A stretch of 64,000 nt of DNA from an uncultured Tateyamaria sp. (GTDB taxonomy: Bacteria; Pseudomonadota; Alphaproteobacteria; Rhodobacterales; Rhodobacteraceae). This document shows, one piece after another, positions 43,109 through 52,394 of this stretch. A program made the translations under genes and the position numbers. The stretch lies in NCBI RefSeq assembly GCF_947504105.1, contig NZ_CANNGP010000023.1, positions 1 to 64,000 of the forward strand, in the 5' to 3' direction. The first letter of the stretch is position 1. Each line of letters begins with the position of its first letter. The notes below the pieces were generated by a model. It did not search any database. It had not been told where the DNA came from and worked only from the letters and a program-made list of their open reading frames with translations.

Positions 43109-44695
43109 ATGCCCACACCGCGCCGCCATCTGCCCACGCATGAGGTCGAAAACCAGCCTGATCCGCTGGGTGACGTGAACCTGTTTACAGACGATCCCAT
43201 TCTGGTGACGGTCGCACCCGATCACCTGAAGGAGTACGGCGCGGCATTGGGGCGGGCCGACACACGGGCAACAGGACAAGCTGCCAATCGGCATACGCCG
43301 GAACTGACCCTCTTCGATGCAGGCGGGCGTCGCCTTGATGAGGTGACATTTCATCCCGCCTATCATCAGATGATGACGCTCAGCCAAGGCTCAGGCTACG
43401 CTGCCACCGCCTGGGATGGCGGCAGCCATGTGGACCATGCTGCGATGGTCTACATGGCCAGCCAGGTCGAGCCGGGGCATTGCTGCCCGCTGACGATGAC
43501 CTATGCCGCAGTGCCTGCCCTGCAAGCAGATGCAAAACTGGCCGCGATATGGGTGCCGAAACTCAAGGCCCGTTCCTACGACCCCCGCGTCCTGCCAATT
43601 GATCAAAAGACATCCGCGACGCTGGGCATGGCCATGACAGAAAAACAGGGTGGCTCTGATGTGCGTACGAACAGCACAAAAGCGATACACGCCGGAGATC
43701 ATTGGCGCCTCACCGGCCACAAGTGGTTCTGCTCGGCGCCCATGTCGGACGGTTTCCTGACGCTTGCACAAACGGACCAAGGGTTGACCTGTTTCCTCGT
43801 CCCGCGCTGGCTCGACGGCGACCGGAACGCGATCCACCTCATGCGGCTCAAGGACAAGCTGGGCAACAAGGCCAACGCCTCGTCAGAAATCGAATATCAC
43901 AACGCCCTCGCTTATCAGCTCGGCAACGAAGGGCGCGGCGTCCAGACCATCATCGAAATGGTGCACCACACACGGCTGGACACCGCCATCGCACCTGCGG
44001 GGCTCATGCGTGGCGCGCTGACCCACGCCATGCACTGGGCGCGGCATAGACGCGCATTCCAGAAAACCCTGATCGACCAGCCGTTGATGGGGACGGTGCT
44101 GGCCGACCTGATCCTTGACTGGCAGGCTGCGACCCACCTTGGGCTGCATGTCGCCGCAGCCTTCGATGATCCAAATGCGCGCCCCTTTTCCCGCATCGCT
44201 GTGGCCCTCGCCAAGTTTCTCAACAACAAGCTGTGCCCGCGCGTGACGCTCGAAGCAATGGAGGTGCTCGGTGGGATGGGGTATGTCGAAGATACGCCCA
44301 TGCCGATGTACTACCGCGAAGCCCCCCTCAACAGCATCTGGGAAGGATCAGGCAACGTGATCTGTCTCGACATCCTGCGCACGCTGGCACGCGAGCCTGA
44401 GGCAGATGCCGCTCTGACCGCAGACCTCGATAGTGCCACCGGGCAGGATGCCCGCTACGATCAGGCCCTCAAAGACCACCGCGCCCGCTGGCCCGCCCTG
44501 CCTGCCGAACACGAGGCGCGCACCTTTGCCGAACGCACCGCGCTTCTTCTGGCGGCATCTGTCCTGATCCGCCACGCCCCCTCTGCCGTGGCTGACGGGT
44601 TCATCAGTACCCGCATCCACGCACCATTCGGTCAGATCGCTGGCAGCGCCACTGGCCTCGACATTGCAAGCATCCTGGCAAGTTTCGAAAGCTGA
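43109..44695 (+). CDS. Acyl-CoA dehydrogenase, AidB-like
   Basis: A 528-residue flavoprotein of the acyl-CoA dehydrogenase superfamily that resembles AidB/isovaleryl-CoA dehydrogenase-like proteins: MAMTEKQGGSDVRTN, WRLTGHKWFCSAPMSDGFL, RLKDKLGNKANASSEIEY, LEAMEVLGGMGYVEDTPMPMYYREAPLNSIWEGSGNV. The C-terminal extension is typical of AidB. The start is ATG 43109 (MPTPRRHL). AidB binds DNA and protects from alkylation in E. coli; whether that applies here is unknown. Confidence 0.88.
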   Translation: MPTPRRHLPTHEVENQPDPLGDVNLFTDDPILVTVAPDHLKEYGAALGRADTRATGQAANRHTPELTLFDAGGRRLDEVTFHPAYHQMMTLSQGSGYAATAWDGGSHVDHAAMVYMASQVEPGHCCPLTMTYAAVPALQADAKLAAIWVPKLKARSYDPRVLPIDQKTSATLGMAMTEKQGGSDVRTNSTKAIHAGDHWRLTGHKWFCSAPMSDGFLTLAQTDQGLTCFLVPRWLDGDRNAIHLMRLKDKLGNKANASSEIEYHNALAYQLGNEGRGVQTIIEMVHHTRLDTAIAPAGLMRGALTHAMHWARHRRAFQKTLIDQPLMGTVLADLILDWQAATHLGLHVAAAFDDPNARPFSRIAVALAKFLNNKLCPRVTLEAMEVLGGMGYVEDTPMPMYYREAPLNSIWEGSGNVICLDILRTLAREPEADAALTADLDSATGQDARYDQALKDHRARWPALPAEHEARTFAERTALLLAASVLIRHAPSAVADGFISTRIHAPFGQIAGSATGLDIASILASFES

Positions 44696-44696
44696 A

Positions 44697-44744
44697 AGGG
44701 TCGGCGGGCGGGCGCCTTTGCGCAAAGCGCAAACAGAGCCGCCC
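44697..44744. repeat. Dispersed hairpin repeat, copy B
   Basis: GGTCGGCGGGCGGGCGCC is followed by the stem TTTGCGC-AAA-GCGCAAA and CAGAGCCGCC. The flanks GGGCGGGCGCCTTTG and CAAACAGAGCCGC are identical to copy D at 60159, while the stem bases differ on both sides in a compensating way. It lies directly after the acyl-CoA dehydrogenase stop. Confidence 0.65.
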
Positions 44745-44910
44745 GACGACGCCCACGAAACCGCGCCCCATCGGACACGAGGGTGCCACGCGCAGGGTTA
44801 AAATAGGCATATCGCACCGAACGGCGCTCAACTCACTGAAAATACGGCACATTCACAGACCGGTTAAACTTCAGACAAGGCCTCGAACACCTTGTCCCCG
44901 CGGGGACAGA

Positions 44911-45804
44911 TCACACCCACTTCGCCAAAGGCGGCAAAGACATCAGCACAGCGTTGGCGTCATGCCCGGTCTCAAGCCCAAACTTGGTGCCCCGATCATA
45001 GACCAGATTGTACTCGGCATAGAGCCCGCGATGCACCAGCTGCTTGTGCTTGTGATCCTCGTCCCAATCCTGCACCCGGCGTTTCTCGACCAGCGGCACA
45101 TAGGCTGGCAAAAAGGCCCTTCCAATGTCCTGGGTCAACGCGAAATCCGCCTCCCAATCGCCGGTGCAATGGTCGTCCATGAAGATGCCACCAACACCCC
45201 GCGCGCGATTGCGGTGAGGGATAAAGAAATACTCATCCGCCCATTCCTTGAGACGCGGATAATGCGTGTCCCCGTGGGGATCCAGATGTGCTTTCTGCTG
45301 GGCATGAAAATGCGCCGTGTCATCCGCGTATTCGATGCAGGGGTTCAGGTCAGACCCGCCGCCAAACCACCACGCATGGGGCGTCCAGAACATGCGGGTA
45401 TTCATATGCACCGCCGGACAATGCGGGTTCTGCATGTGGGCCACAAGGCTGATGCCCGAAGCCCAGAACCGCGGGTCATCCTTCATCCCTGGAATACCCT
45501 TGCGGGCCGCCATCGCATTCTGCGCCCGTTCCCCCAACGTGCCATAGACCGTCGAGACGTTCACACCGACTTTTTCGAACACACGGCCACCCCGCATCAC
45601 GCTCATCAATCCGCCACCCGCATCAGAGCCATCATCGGAGGTGCGCTTGGTTTCCGTCACCTCGAACCGACCTGGTGTGCCATCAGACATCGGGCCTGTG
45701 CCGTGGTTGTTCTCCAAGCCTTCGAACGCAGCAACAATGTCGTCCCGCAACTGACGGAACCATGCGGCGGCACGGGCTTTCTGGGTGTCGAACTGTTCAG
45801 TCAT
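44911..45804 (-). CDS. hemF: Oxygen-dependent coproporphyrinogen III oxidase
   Basis: HemF oxidatively decarboxylates coproporphyrinogen III to protoporphyrinogen IX using O2. The 297-residue protein shows GGRVFEKVGVNVSTVYG, HMNTRMFWTPHAWWFGGGSDLNP, FFIPHRNRARGVGGIFMDD and the C-terminal YNLVYDRGTKFGLETGHDANAVLMSLPP. Length matches the family (about 300). The gene is flanked by CCCCGCGGGG palindromes at 44896 and 45848. Confidence 0.97.
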   Translation of the reverse strand: MTEQFDTQKARAAAWFRQLRDDIVAAFEGLENNHGTGPMSDGTPGRFEVTETKRTSDDGSDAGGGLMSVMRGGRVFEKVGVNVSTVYGTLGERAQNAMAARKGIPGMKDDPRFWASGISLVAHMQNPHCPAVHMNTRMFWTPHAWWFGGGSDLNPCIEYADDTAHFHAQQKAHLDPHGDTHYPRLKEWADEYFFIPHRNRARGVGGIFMDDHCTGDWEADFALTQDIGRAFLPAYVPLVEKRRVQDWDEDHKHKQLVHRGLYAEYNLVYDRGTKFGLETGHDANAVLMSLPPLAKWV

Positions 45805-45871
45805 GGCACACTGTCCTGTTTGGTTGACAGTTTTCTAGCCCACACGTCCCCGCGGGGCCAAGGGCAAAACT

Positions 45872-46675
45872 CTAATGCGCCGGAGCCTCGACCGGGTCGA
45901 GCAGACTGCGGCCACCGTCTACGGTCATCACATCCCCAGTCATGAAACCGGAGCCGTCCGACGCGAGAAACTGAACCGCGTCCACCAACTCGGTTGGGCT
46001 GGCAATACGGTGGAGCGGGGTGCGTCCCTCTATCTCATCGCGCCAGTCGGGATGATCGCCGATCGAGGCTTTGAGCGAGGCCGACATGACCGATCCGAAG
46101 GCTACCGCGTTCACGCGGATGCGTTTCGGCGCAAGGGCAAGGGCCATGGAACGGGTCATCTGCTCAAGCCCGGCCGACGCTATGGAATAACCCAAAAGCT
46201 CGGGCCGGGTTTGGTGCGCTGCAATGGAACTGAGGTTGATGATGGACCCGACGCACGCGGCATCCTCGTTGCCCTTGGCCTGTTTGATCATGCGTCGCGC
46301 GACTTGCTGACTCAGCCGCAGGGCGGTCATCAGGTTCTGTTCAAGCAGGGTTTCAACCGACTTGTCCTCGGGATCAAGCGCATCGGTCTCCATCACCTGG
46401 CGGGAGGCGTTCACAAGGATGTCCACCTGATCGAACGCATCAATGGTGGCCGAGATGAGGTTGGCAATGGTCAGGCGTTGCCGCAGATCACCGGCGAAGT
46501 ACCGGATGTTGCCTTCTTCCGCGACATCACCCAGTTCATCGGTCAACCGTTTTTCGTCCATGTCGGCGCACATGACGTTGGCCCCACGGTCTGCAAAATG
46601 CCGCGCGATGGCGAGACCGATGCCATTGGCAGCACCCGTCACAATCGCGGTCTTACCGTTGATGGAAAAGGACAT
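45872..46675 (-). CDS. SDR-family protein lacking the catalytic Lys
   Basis: A 267-residue short-chain dehydrogenase/reductase with the cofactor motif TGAANGIGLAIA and NLSSIAAHQTRPE, but at the active site it reads YSIASAGLEQM: the Tyr is present and the Lys normally four residues later (YxxxK) is Ser. The C-terminal FMTGDVMTVDGGRSLLDP is SDR-like. It may be inactive or use another residue. Its start lies three bases after the rsmC-like stop, so the two are co-transcribed. Confidence 0.85.
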   Translation of the reverse strand: MSFSINGKTAIVTGAANGIGLAIARHFADRGANVMCADMDEKRLTDELGDVAEEGNIRYFAGDLRQRLTIANLISATIDAFDQVDILVNASRQVMETDALDPEDKSVETLLEQNLMTALRLSQQVARRMIKQAKGNEDAACVGSIINLSSIAAHQTRPELLGYSIASAGLEQMTRSMALALAPKRIRVNAVAFGSVMSASLKASIGDHPDWRDEIEGRTPLHRIASPTELVDAVQFLASDGSGFMTGDVMTVDGGRSLLDPVEAPAH

Positions 46676-46678
46676 GGG

Positions 46679-47662
46679 CTACCCCTTGTTTTTCTTTGGC
46701 CGTTCAGCCCGCACCAGTTTGAACCGCGCATCGCCGTCCAGATCAACCACTTTGGTGAAATGAGACGTAAGGGCATCCTCGTAGGGCAGATGTCGGTTGG
46801 CGACCATCCAAAGCGCCCCGTGGGGACGCAGGATGCGGGCGGCGTTGGCGATGAAGGAACGCCCCAAGGATGGATCAGCGCTGCGAGACTTGTGGAAAGG
46901 CGGGTTCATGATGACCGCATCAACCTTTTCGGGCGGCATCCATACGGTAGCGTCCGCCCAGTGGAATTGCGCGCGAGGGTCCGTCACATTGTGACGGGCA
47001 CATTGCAGCGCCATGTCGTGCGCTTCGACAAGATGAACCGCTTTGACATCGCGGGTCAGGATGTGGGCAGAGAGATAGCCCCAACCTGCGCCGAGATCGG
47101 CAACCGAGCCCACCATGGCTTCGGGCAATGCCGCGACCAGCATTTCAGACGCGGGATCGACACCATCGGCCGAGAAAACGCCTGGGGCGGTCCAAAACCC
47201 ACCCGGATGCAGTTCGGGGCCGCGTGCCCAGTCGGAAAAATCGGCACCACCAGCCATCCAATAGATCTTGCCATGCGCCTTGGAGATGGGTGCGCCCACC
47301 TCGATCCGCTTGCGCAGCGCTTTCAACATGGAATCCGCGCCATCCGTCTTTTGCCCATCGACGATCACAGGGCCATTGGTTTGCGCCATCGCGGCTGCGA
47401 CGAGGGATTGCGCCTCGGCCCGCGCGCGGGTCAGGCAAACGATGCTGGCGGCAAAGCGGGTGTCTTTGGGAAGTTCGGGTGAGACGGTGTAACCCATACG
47501 TTCAAACCGGTCGCACACCATGACCAAGGGCGACACGACGCGCACGCGGTCCTTGGGAAGCGCGGACAGGTCGGCATCCTCGGGCGGGTGCAGAACGGCC
47601 ACGGGGCCGTCGCCCCATGCGTCCATCGCATCGAGCGCCAGAGGCAGACGATCACCTAGCAC
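46679..47662 (-). CDS. rsmC: RsmC-like 16S rRNA (guanine-N2) methyltransferase
   Basis: A 327-residue protein with a degenerate N-terminal methyltransferase-like domain and a C-terminal catalytic domain: SAM motif SVADLGAGWGYLSAHIL, and the NPPFH motif (VDAVIMNPPFHKS) of N-methyltransferases acting on guanine in rRNA. This two-domain layout is RsmC/RlmG; RsmC-type (m2G1207) is the more likely. It is directly followed by the SDR gene and preceded by clpS. Confidence 0.82.
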   Translation of the reverse strand: MLGDRLPLALDAMDAWGDGPVAVLHPPEDADLSALPKDRVRVVSPLVMVCDRFERMGYTVSPELPKDTRFAASIVCLTRARAEAQSLVAAAMAQTNGPVIVDGQKTDGADSMLKALRKRIEVGAPISKAHGKIYWMAGGADFSDWARGPELHPGGFWTAPGVFSADGVDPASEMLVAALPEAMVGSVADLGAGWGYLSAHILTRDVKAVHLVEAHDMALQCARHNVTDPRAQFHWADATVWMPPEKVDAVIMNPPFHKSRSADPSLGRSFIANAARILRPHGALWMVANRHLPYEDALTSHFTKVVDLDGDARFKLVRAERPKKNKG

Positions 47663-47671
47663 GTAGGCGGC

Positions 47672-48025
47672 CTATTCCTCTTTTTCCATTGTGCATTGCA
47701 GCGGGTGCTGATGCCTGCGGGCAAAGTCCATGACCTGTCCCACCTTGGTTTCGGCAATCTCGTGGCTGAAAACGCCCACAACGGCGAGCCCCTTCTTGTG
47801 CACGGTCAGCATGATTTCGAACGCCTGTGCGTGATTGAGGCCAAAAAACCGTTCCAACACATGCACCACGAATTCCATGGGTGTGTAGTCGTCGTTCAAA
47901 AGCAGCACCTTGTAGAGCGGCGGGCGCTTGGTCTTGGGCTTGGTTTCGGTGACAATGGCGGTATCGCCATCCTCATCCGCCGGACCTGCCGACTTGGGTG
48001 CCATCATGTGCATGTCAGACTGCAT
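47672..48025 (-). CDS. clpS: ATP-dependent Clp protease adaptor ClpS
   Basis: ClpS delivers N-degron substrates to ClpAP. The 117-residue protein shows [34 protein letters not shown] and the C-terminal [29 protein letters not shown]. The start ATG 48025 has AGGA at good spacing; an ATG four codons upstream is also possible. The N-terminal extension before KTKRPPLYK is longer than in E. coli, as is usual in alphaproteobacteria. Confidence 0.96.
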   Translation of the reverse strand: MQSDMHMMAPKSAGPADEDGDTAIVTETKPKTKRPPLYKVLLLNDDYTPMEFVVHVLERFFGLNHAQAFEIMLTVHKKGLAVVGVFSHEIAETKVGQVMDFARRHQHPLQCTMEKEE

Positions 48026-48105
48026 GCGCGTCCTCATAAACGGGAATCTCTTGGTGAGCTTGGATCACCCTATATAACGCAAGCGCGTATTTAGGAAAGA
48101 GGGCG

Positions 48106-48834
48106 GTGCGGGAATGTCGCGTCATGGTGATCCCAATGGGCTTTGAAACCGCGTGTATCGCGTTCGATGCAGACGATACGCTTTGGCACAATGAGCGCGT
48201 GTTCAAGCTGACGCAGGAGCGGTTCGCAGAATTGCTGGCCCCGCACGCAGATGTGCCGGACCTGGATGCGCAATTGCTGGCTGCCGAGCGCCGGAACATC
48301 GGGCACTATGGTTTCGGCGTGAAGGGCTTTGTCCTGTCGATGATCGAAACGGCGCTTGAGGTTACCGAAAACCGGGTGCCGGGAAATGTCATCGGCGACC
48401 TGATTGCAGCAGGTCAGGAGATGCTACATCACCCCATTGACTTGCTGCCACATGCGGACGAGGCGGTCGCCCGCGCCAAGGAACATGGCCCCGTCCTGTT
48501 GATCACGAAGGGCGATCTGCTGGATCAGGAACGCAAGCTGGCGCAATCCGGCCTGAGTGATCTGTTTGACGGGGTCGAGATCGTGTCGAACAAGACCCCG
48601 GCTGTCTATGCCCGCATATTCGACCGCTTTGGTGGCGCAGACCGCGGCATGATGATTGGCAATTCGATGAAATCCGATGTGCGCCCAATGATTGATGCGG
48701 GCGGTTTCGGTGTTTTTGTGCCCCATGATCTGGCCTGGGATCTCGAGGCCGCCGATGCGCCCGAGGGGCACCCGCGATACGCCGCCCTTCCCAATTTGGG
48801 TGCCCTGCCCGACTTTCTGAAAACGCGGCGGTAA
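48106..48834 (+). CDS. HAD-superfamily hydrolase
   Basis: A 242-residue phosphatase-like protein with motif I FDADDTLWHNE, motif II LLITKGD, and motif III/IV region GMMIGNSMKSDVRP. Substrate is unknown. The start is GTG 48106 behind AGGAAAGAGG; ATG 48124 is an alternative giving a start closer to the catalytic Asp. It is divergent from clpS. Confidence 0.85.
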   Translation: MRECRVMVIPMGFETACIAFDADDTLWHNERVFKLTQERFAELLAPHADVPDLDAQLLAAERRNIGHYGFGVKGFVLSMIETALEVTENRVPGNVIGDLIAAGQEMLHHPIDLLPHADEAVARAKEHGPVLLITKGDLLDQERKLAQSGLSDLFDGVEIVSNKTPAVYARIFDRFGGADRGMMIGNSMKSDVRPMIDAGGFGVFVPHDLAWDLEAADAPEGHPRYAALPNLGALPDFLKTRR

Positions 48835-49041
48835 GCCGCCGCCACATTCTTGCCACAATCGCCCTTTTGGGGCCATGCGCTGCCGCATCCCCCATATGTT
48901 GTTTGATGCGCGTGCAGAAAAACGGAAACGTGAGCCGCATCAACACTTTATCGAAAATGCGACCTGTGTTAGCTTCGCGGCAATTACAAAAAAGGTCAGC
49001 CGAATAATCGGCGGCCAGAGGCAGACATAGGCAGGTTTACC

Positions 49042-50487
49042 GTGAAGGTTCGGCGCGCACAGCCGGCCCGGCTAGGGCTTATTATTTTTGCATTGTTGTG
49101 GATGGTGGTCATTGTGCCCGCCTCTGTCATGGCGGCACCTTATGCGGCGTTCGTGATGGACACCCGTACGGGTGAAGTTCTGCATTCCCGCAATGCAGAC
49201 ACGCAGTTGCACCCCGCATCACTGACCAAGATGATGACGCTATACGTCGTTTTTCAGGCGGTGGAACGGGGCGAGATCACCATGGACACCGAGGTGAAGG
49301 TTTCAAAAAAGGCCGCTGCCGAGGTTCCGTCGAAGCTGGGCCTGAAGGCCGGATCGAGCATCAAGTTGCGCTATCTGGTGCGCGCCTCTGCCGTGAAGTC
49401 AGCCAATGATGCGGCCACGACCATCGCCGAGGCGATCTCGGGTTCTGAAGCTGCATTTGCCCGTCGCATGAACCGCACCGCCAAATCGCTGGGCATGACC
49501 CGCACGACCTTCAAGAACGCCCATGGCCTGACCGAGAGTGGCCACATGTCCACGGCCCGCGACATGTCGACCCTTGGGCGGCACCTGCTGTACGATTATC
49601 CGCAGTATTACAACCTGTTCTCGCGCACCTCGACCAATGCGGGCATTGCCAATGTGAACAACACGAACCGTCGGATGCTGGCCAACTACAAAGGCGCGGA
49701 CGGGATCAAGACCGGTTATACCCGTGCGGCCGGTTTCAACCTTGTTGCATCGGCCGAACGCGGGAACGAGCGCATCATCGCAACCGTCTTTGGCGGCAAA
49801 TCCACCGCATCGCGCAACGCCAAGGTGGCTGAGCTGCTGGATCTTGGGTTCCGCCGTGCGCCCAGCCGTGCGCCGCTGCGCAAGCCGTCCAAGCCCAGCT
49901 ATGTGCCCGGGGATGAATCGGTTATCATTGCGGGCAATCAGGACGCCCCCAGGGGCGCTGGCAAGATCATTCGCCTAAGCGGCGCGGTCAAGACAAGCTA
50001 CCGTCCGAAGATGCGTCCGGGCACCGCAGCCCCTGTTCTGGTCGCAGAAGCACCTGTGGCGTCGACCGTATTGCCGGATGACATCCAGACCGCGTTGGTC
50101 GCGGCGCAGGTCACCGAGACAACGGCACCAGCGGCAGCCGCTGCGGTCTCCGCCGCGCTGGCACCGACTGTCCGGCCCGAAGCACGTCCCACGCAGGTTG
50201 CGCTGCAGGCCGAACCCGAAGTCGTGACCCGCGTATCGACATCCGGTGGCCGCCATTGGGGCGTGAACGTGGGCCGCTACGGCAGCCGCTACAAGGCCGA
50301 AAAGGTTTTGTTGCAAACCGCCCTGGCCGAGATGTCATCGCTGGATGGCAGCTTGCGCAAGGTTGTACGCCGTCCCACGGGCTTTGACGCGAACTTTATG
50401 GGCATGACCCGTGATGGGGCCGACCTGGCCTGTCGCCGCTTGCAATCGCGCAACGTGACCTGCTTCATGATCGGACCGCAATCCTAG
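49042..50487 (+). CDS. D-alanyl-D-alanine carboxypeptidase with C-terminal SPOR-like domain
   Basis: The 481-residue protein is a low-molecular-weight PBP (DacA/DacF type). Active-site motifs are in order: SxxK in HPASLTKMM, SxN in VKSANDAATT, KTG in GIKTGYTRAAG. A signal or anchor helix covers residues about 7-27. The C-terminal about 80 residues (SGGRHWGVNVGRYGSRYKAEKVLLQ) resemble a SPOR peptidoglycan-binding domain. The start is GTG 49042. It trims peptidoglycan in the periplasm; the SPOR part would target it to the septum. Confidence 0.93.
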   Translation: MKVRRAQPARLGLIIFALLWMVVIVPASVMAAPYAAFVMDTRTGEVLHSRNADTQLHPASLTKMMTLYVVFQAVERGEITMDTEVKVSKKAAAEVPSKLGLKAGSSIKLRYLVRASAVKSANDAATTIAEAISGSEAAFARRMNRTAKSLGMTRTTFKNAHGLTESGHMSTARDMSTLGRHLLYDYPQYYNLFSRTSTNAGIANVNNTNRRMLANYKGADGIKTGYTRAAGFNLVASAERGNERIIATVFGGKSTASRNAKVAELLDLGFRRAPSRAPLRKPSKPSYVPGDESVIIAGNQDAPRGAGKIIRLSGAVKTSYRPKMRPGTAAPVLVAEAPVASTVLPDDIQTALVAAQVTETTAPAAAAAVSAALAPTVRPEARPTQVALQAEPEVVTRVSTSGGRHWGVNVGRYGSRYKAEKVLLQTALAEMSSLDGSLRKVVRRPTGFDANFMGMTRDGADLACRRLQSRNVTCFMIGPQS

Positions 50488-51293
50488 GCCCAATTCGCCG
50501 GATCGACGTTCAACAGCATGGAAAGCTGTTCGTAGACCTCGGGCTCTACGGCCTTCAGCCCATCGGGCTTTTCAAAGAACAGCTCGACCGCGACGGCAAA
50601 GAACTCTTCGTGGCTGGTGGCACCATAGGCGTCGATAACCGTGCGCCGTCCGGACTGCGTATTGGCAACATGGCGATCATAGGCTTCGACAATCACCTGC
50701 GCCCAGCGGACAAAGCTTTGGCCTTCGGCCATGGGTGGCGCGCCGTCGGTCTGGCCCGAGAGGTCATCCAGTTGATGCGCGAATTCATGCAGCACCACGT
50801 TCAAGCCGTCGCTGTCATTCAGCCCACCCTGCTGCACATCCCGCCACGACAACACCACAGGTCCGCGTGACCAGCTTTCGCCCAATCGCACCACCTCTTC
50901 CTCGGTCACCACGTAACCGTCCTGCTTGGTTTGCTTGGACTTGAATGCACCGGGATAGATCAACACGGTCGTCAGATGTTTGTACCAGGCATCTGTCCCC
51001 ACAACGAGCAGGGCGGCCTGCCCCGCAATGCTGAGCGCAATGTCATCCGTCACCTCGAGCCCGTCACATCCCACCAAGTCGACCTGATTGAGAAACAGCG
51101 CAACCTTGCCTTCGAATGACATCTTTAGCGAGGGTGGCAGTTTGCGAACAAGCGGCACCTGTGCCCGGATGATCCGCCACTCGGCCTCTGTCAGCCGCGA
51201 GGCAAGCACCTCTTGTTGCCATTGTCGTTTCGACCATGCGCGCCATGCCAGCGCACCGCCGATCAGCACCAGAAGTCCAAAGAACCAGTTCAT
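50484..51293 (-). CDS. mtfA: MtfA-like zinc peptidase (M90)
   Basis: A 269-residue protein with N-terminal membrane segment (MNWFFGLLVLIGGALAW) and the zinc-binding motif HEFAHQLD plus the downstream Glu in SHEEFFAVAVELFFE, as in MtfA/DUF980 peptidases. In E. coli MtfA binds the repressor Mlc and cleaves peptides; E. coli MtfA lacks the membrane segment seen here. It overlaps the LysR gene start (ATGA) and its stop overlaps the dacA-like gene by four bases. Confidence 0.88.
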   Translation of the reverse strand: MNWFFGLLVLIGGALAWRAWSKRQWQQEVLASRLTEAEWRIIRAQVPLVRKLPPSLKMSFEGKVALFLNQVDLVGCDGLEVTDDIALSIAGQAALLVVGTDAWYKHLTTVLIYPGAFKSKQTKQDGYVVTEEEVVRLGESWSRGPVVLSWRDVQQGGLNDSDGLNVVLHEFAHQLDDLSGQTDGAPPMAEGQSFVRWAQVIVEAYDRHVANTQSGRRTVIDAYGATSHEEFFAVAVELFFEKPDGLKAVEPEVYEQLSMLLNVDPANWA

Positions 51294-52165
51294 GTGCGCG
51301 CCGCCTTTCTGATCCAGCGGATGAAATCCCGCAGCGTCGGACGGAGAATGCCGGGACGCGTGACAAGGTAGTAGCCCGCACCATCGGTCGCATCCTCGTG
51401 CAGAACGACAAGCCGTCCGGCTGCAATATCGGCGGCAACGAAGTTGCGGACCGTAACGGCAAGCCCCTGCCCGTCCCGCGCGCCGTCGAGCATCAGGTTA
51501 CCAGGCACCTGTGTCACCGGCCCCCTGGGCATGTCGGCAACTCCGCGCTGGGACAACCACCTGGAGCTTTCCGTGGTCCCAATCTCTTCCAGCCACGGCA
51601 AGGCACCCAGACTTGAGGGGTCGGACACATCACGCCCCGCAACAAGGTGAGGTGCCGCAACCACCACCATCGAGGTTGGGACGAGAAGTTCACTCTCAAG
51701 CCCATCCCACCCCCCAACGCCATAGCGGATCGACAGATCGACACCGCCCGGCGACAGCGTCACGATGTCGGATGTTGGGTTGAGCACGAGATTGATTTCG
51801 GGATGCTTGGCGCGAAACTCGGACAGACGCGGCATTAGCCAGGCCGAGGCAAAGCTGGGCGTGGGCGAGATATGAAGCGGGCGCGCCGCCTCGGCCCCTG
51901 TTACAAGCGCCACGGCGCGCGCGATGCTGGCAAACCCGTCAGCACAGCCTTGGGCCAGAATTTCGCCATCCGGGGTCAAACGCATGGCCCGACCCGAACG
52001 ATCCAGCAAGCTGACGCCAAGATGCGCTTCAAGCGCGCGCAGTTGCTGGCTGACGGCGGCATGGCTGACAGACAGGGCCTGCCCCGCCGCAACAACGCTG
52101 CCGGTGTCGACAAAGGCGGCAAAGGCCCGGAGGGCTGCGAGGGGGGGAAGGCTACGCCATTCCAT
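51290..52165 (-). CDS. LysR-family transcriptional regulator (GcvA-like)
   Basis: A 291-residue LysR protein: HTH at residues about 8-60 (ALRAFAAFVDTGSVVAAGQALSVSHAAVSQQLRALEAHLGVSLLDRS) and a periplasmic-binding-like effector domain (LHISPTPSFASAWLMPRLSEF, LNPTSDIVTLSPGGVDLSIRYG). Segments resemble GcvA-type members. It overlaps mtfA by ATGA and is divergent from two small genes; its target is unknown. Confidence 0.9.
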   Translation of the reverse strand: MEWRSLPPLAALRAFAAFVDTGSVVAAGQALSVSHAAVSQQLRALEAHLGVSLLDRSGRAMRLTPDGEILAQGCADGFASIARAVALVTGAEAARPLHISPTPSFASAWLMPRLSEFRAKHPEINLVLNPTSDIVTLSPGGVDLSIRYGVGGWDGLESELLVPTSMVVVAAPHLVAGRDVSDPSSLGALPWLEEIGTTESSRWLSQRGVADMPRGPVTQVPGNLMLDGARDGQGLAVTVRNFVAADIAAGRLVVLHEDATDGAGYYLVTRPGILRPTLRDFIRWIRKAART

Positions 52166-52265
52166 ATGTCAGTTCAGCTTACACATGAGCATTCCAATTG
52201 AGTCGCATAAAGCGCGCACCGGATCAATATACAATCATGTTCCCTAACCGCCCAAGAGATGCCTC

Positions 52266-52394
52266 ATGCTTGACATTTACGCTCAAACTTTCATGATAGC
52301 GACCCGCCAGCGCCGCTGTGTCCGGGTCACCTTGCCCAAACTCCGCTGGTGGCAGGGCAAGCGCACCAAATGCGTCGACCTGGAACGGCTATGA
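52266..52394 (+). CDS. Small basic protein (42 aa)
   Basis: A 42-residue frame starting at ATG 52266 (MLDIYAQTFM...) rich in Arg/Lys and Trp (LPKLRWWQGKRTK). It ends in an ATGA overlap with the next gene, which argues for translation. Function unknown. Confidence 0.45.
   Translation: MLDIYAQTFMIATRQRRCVRVTLPKLRWWQGKRTKCVDLERL

Noticed and set aside
45875-47482. A 535-codon open frame on the plus strand across the SDR and rsmC-like genes
   Set aside because: It is antisense to two recognisable genes and has no family character.
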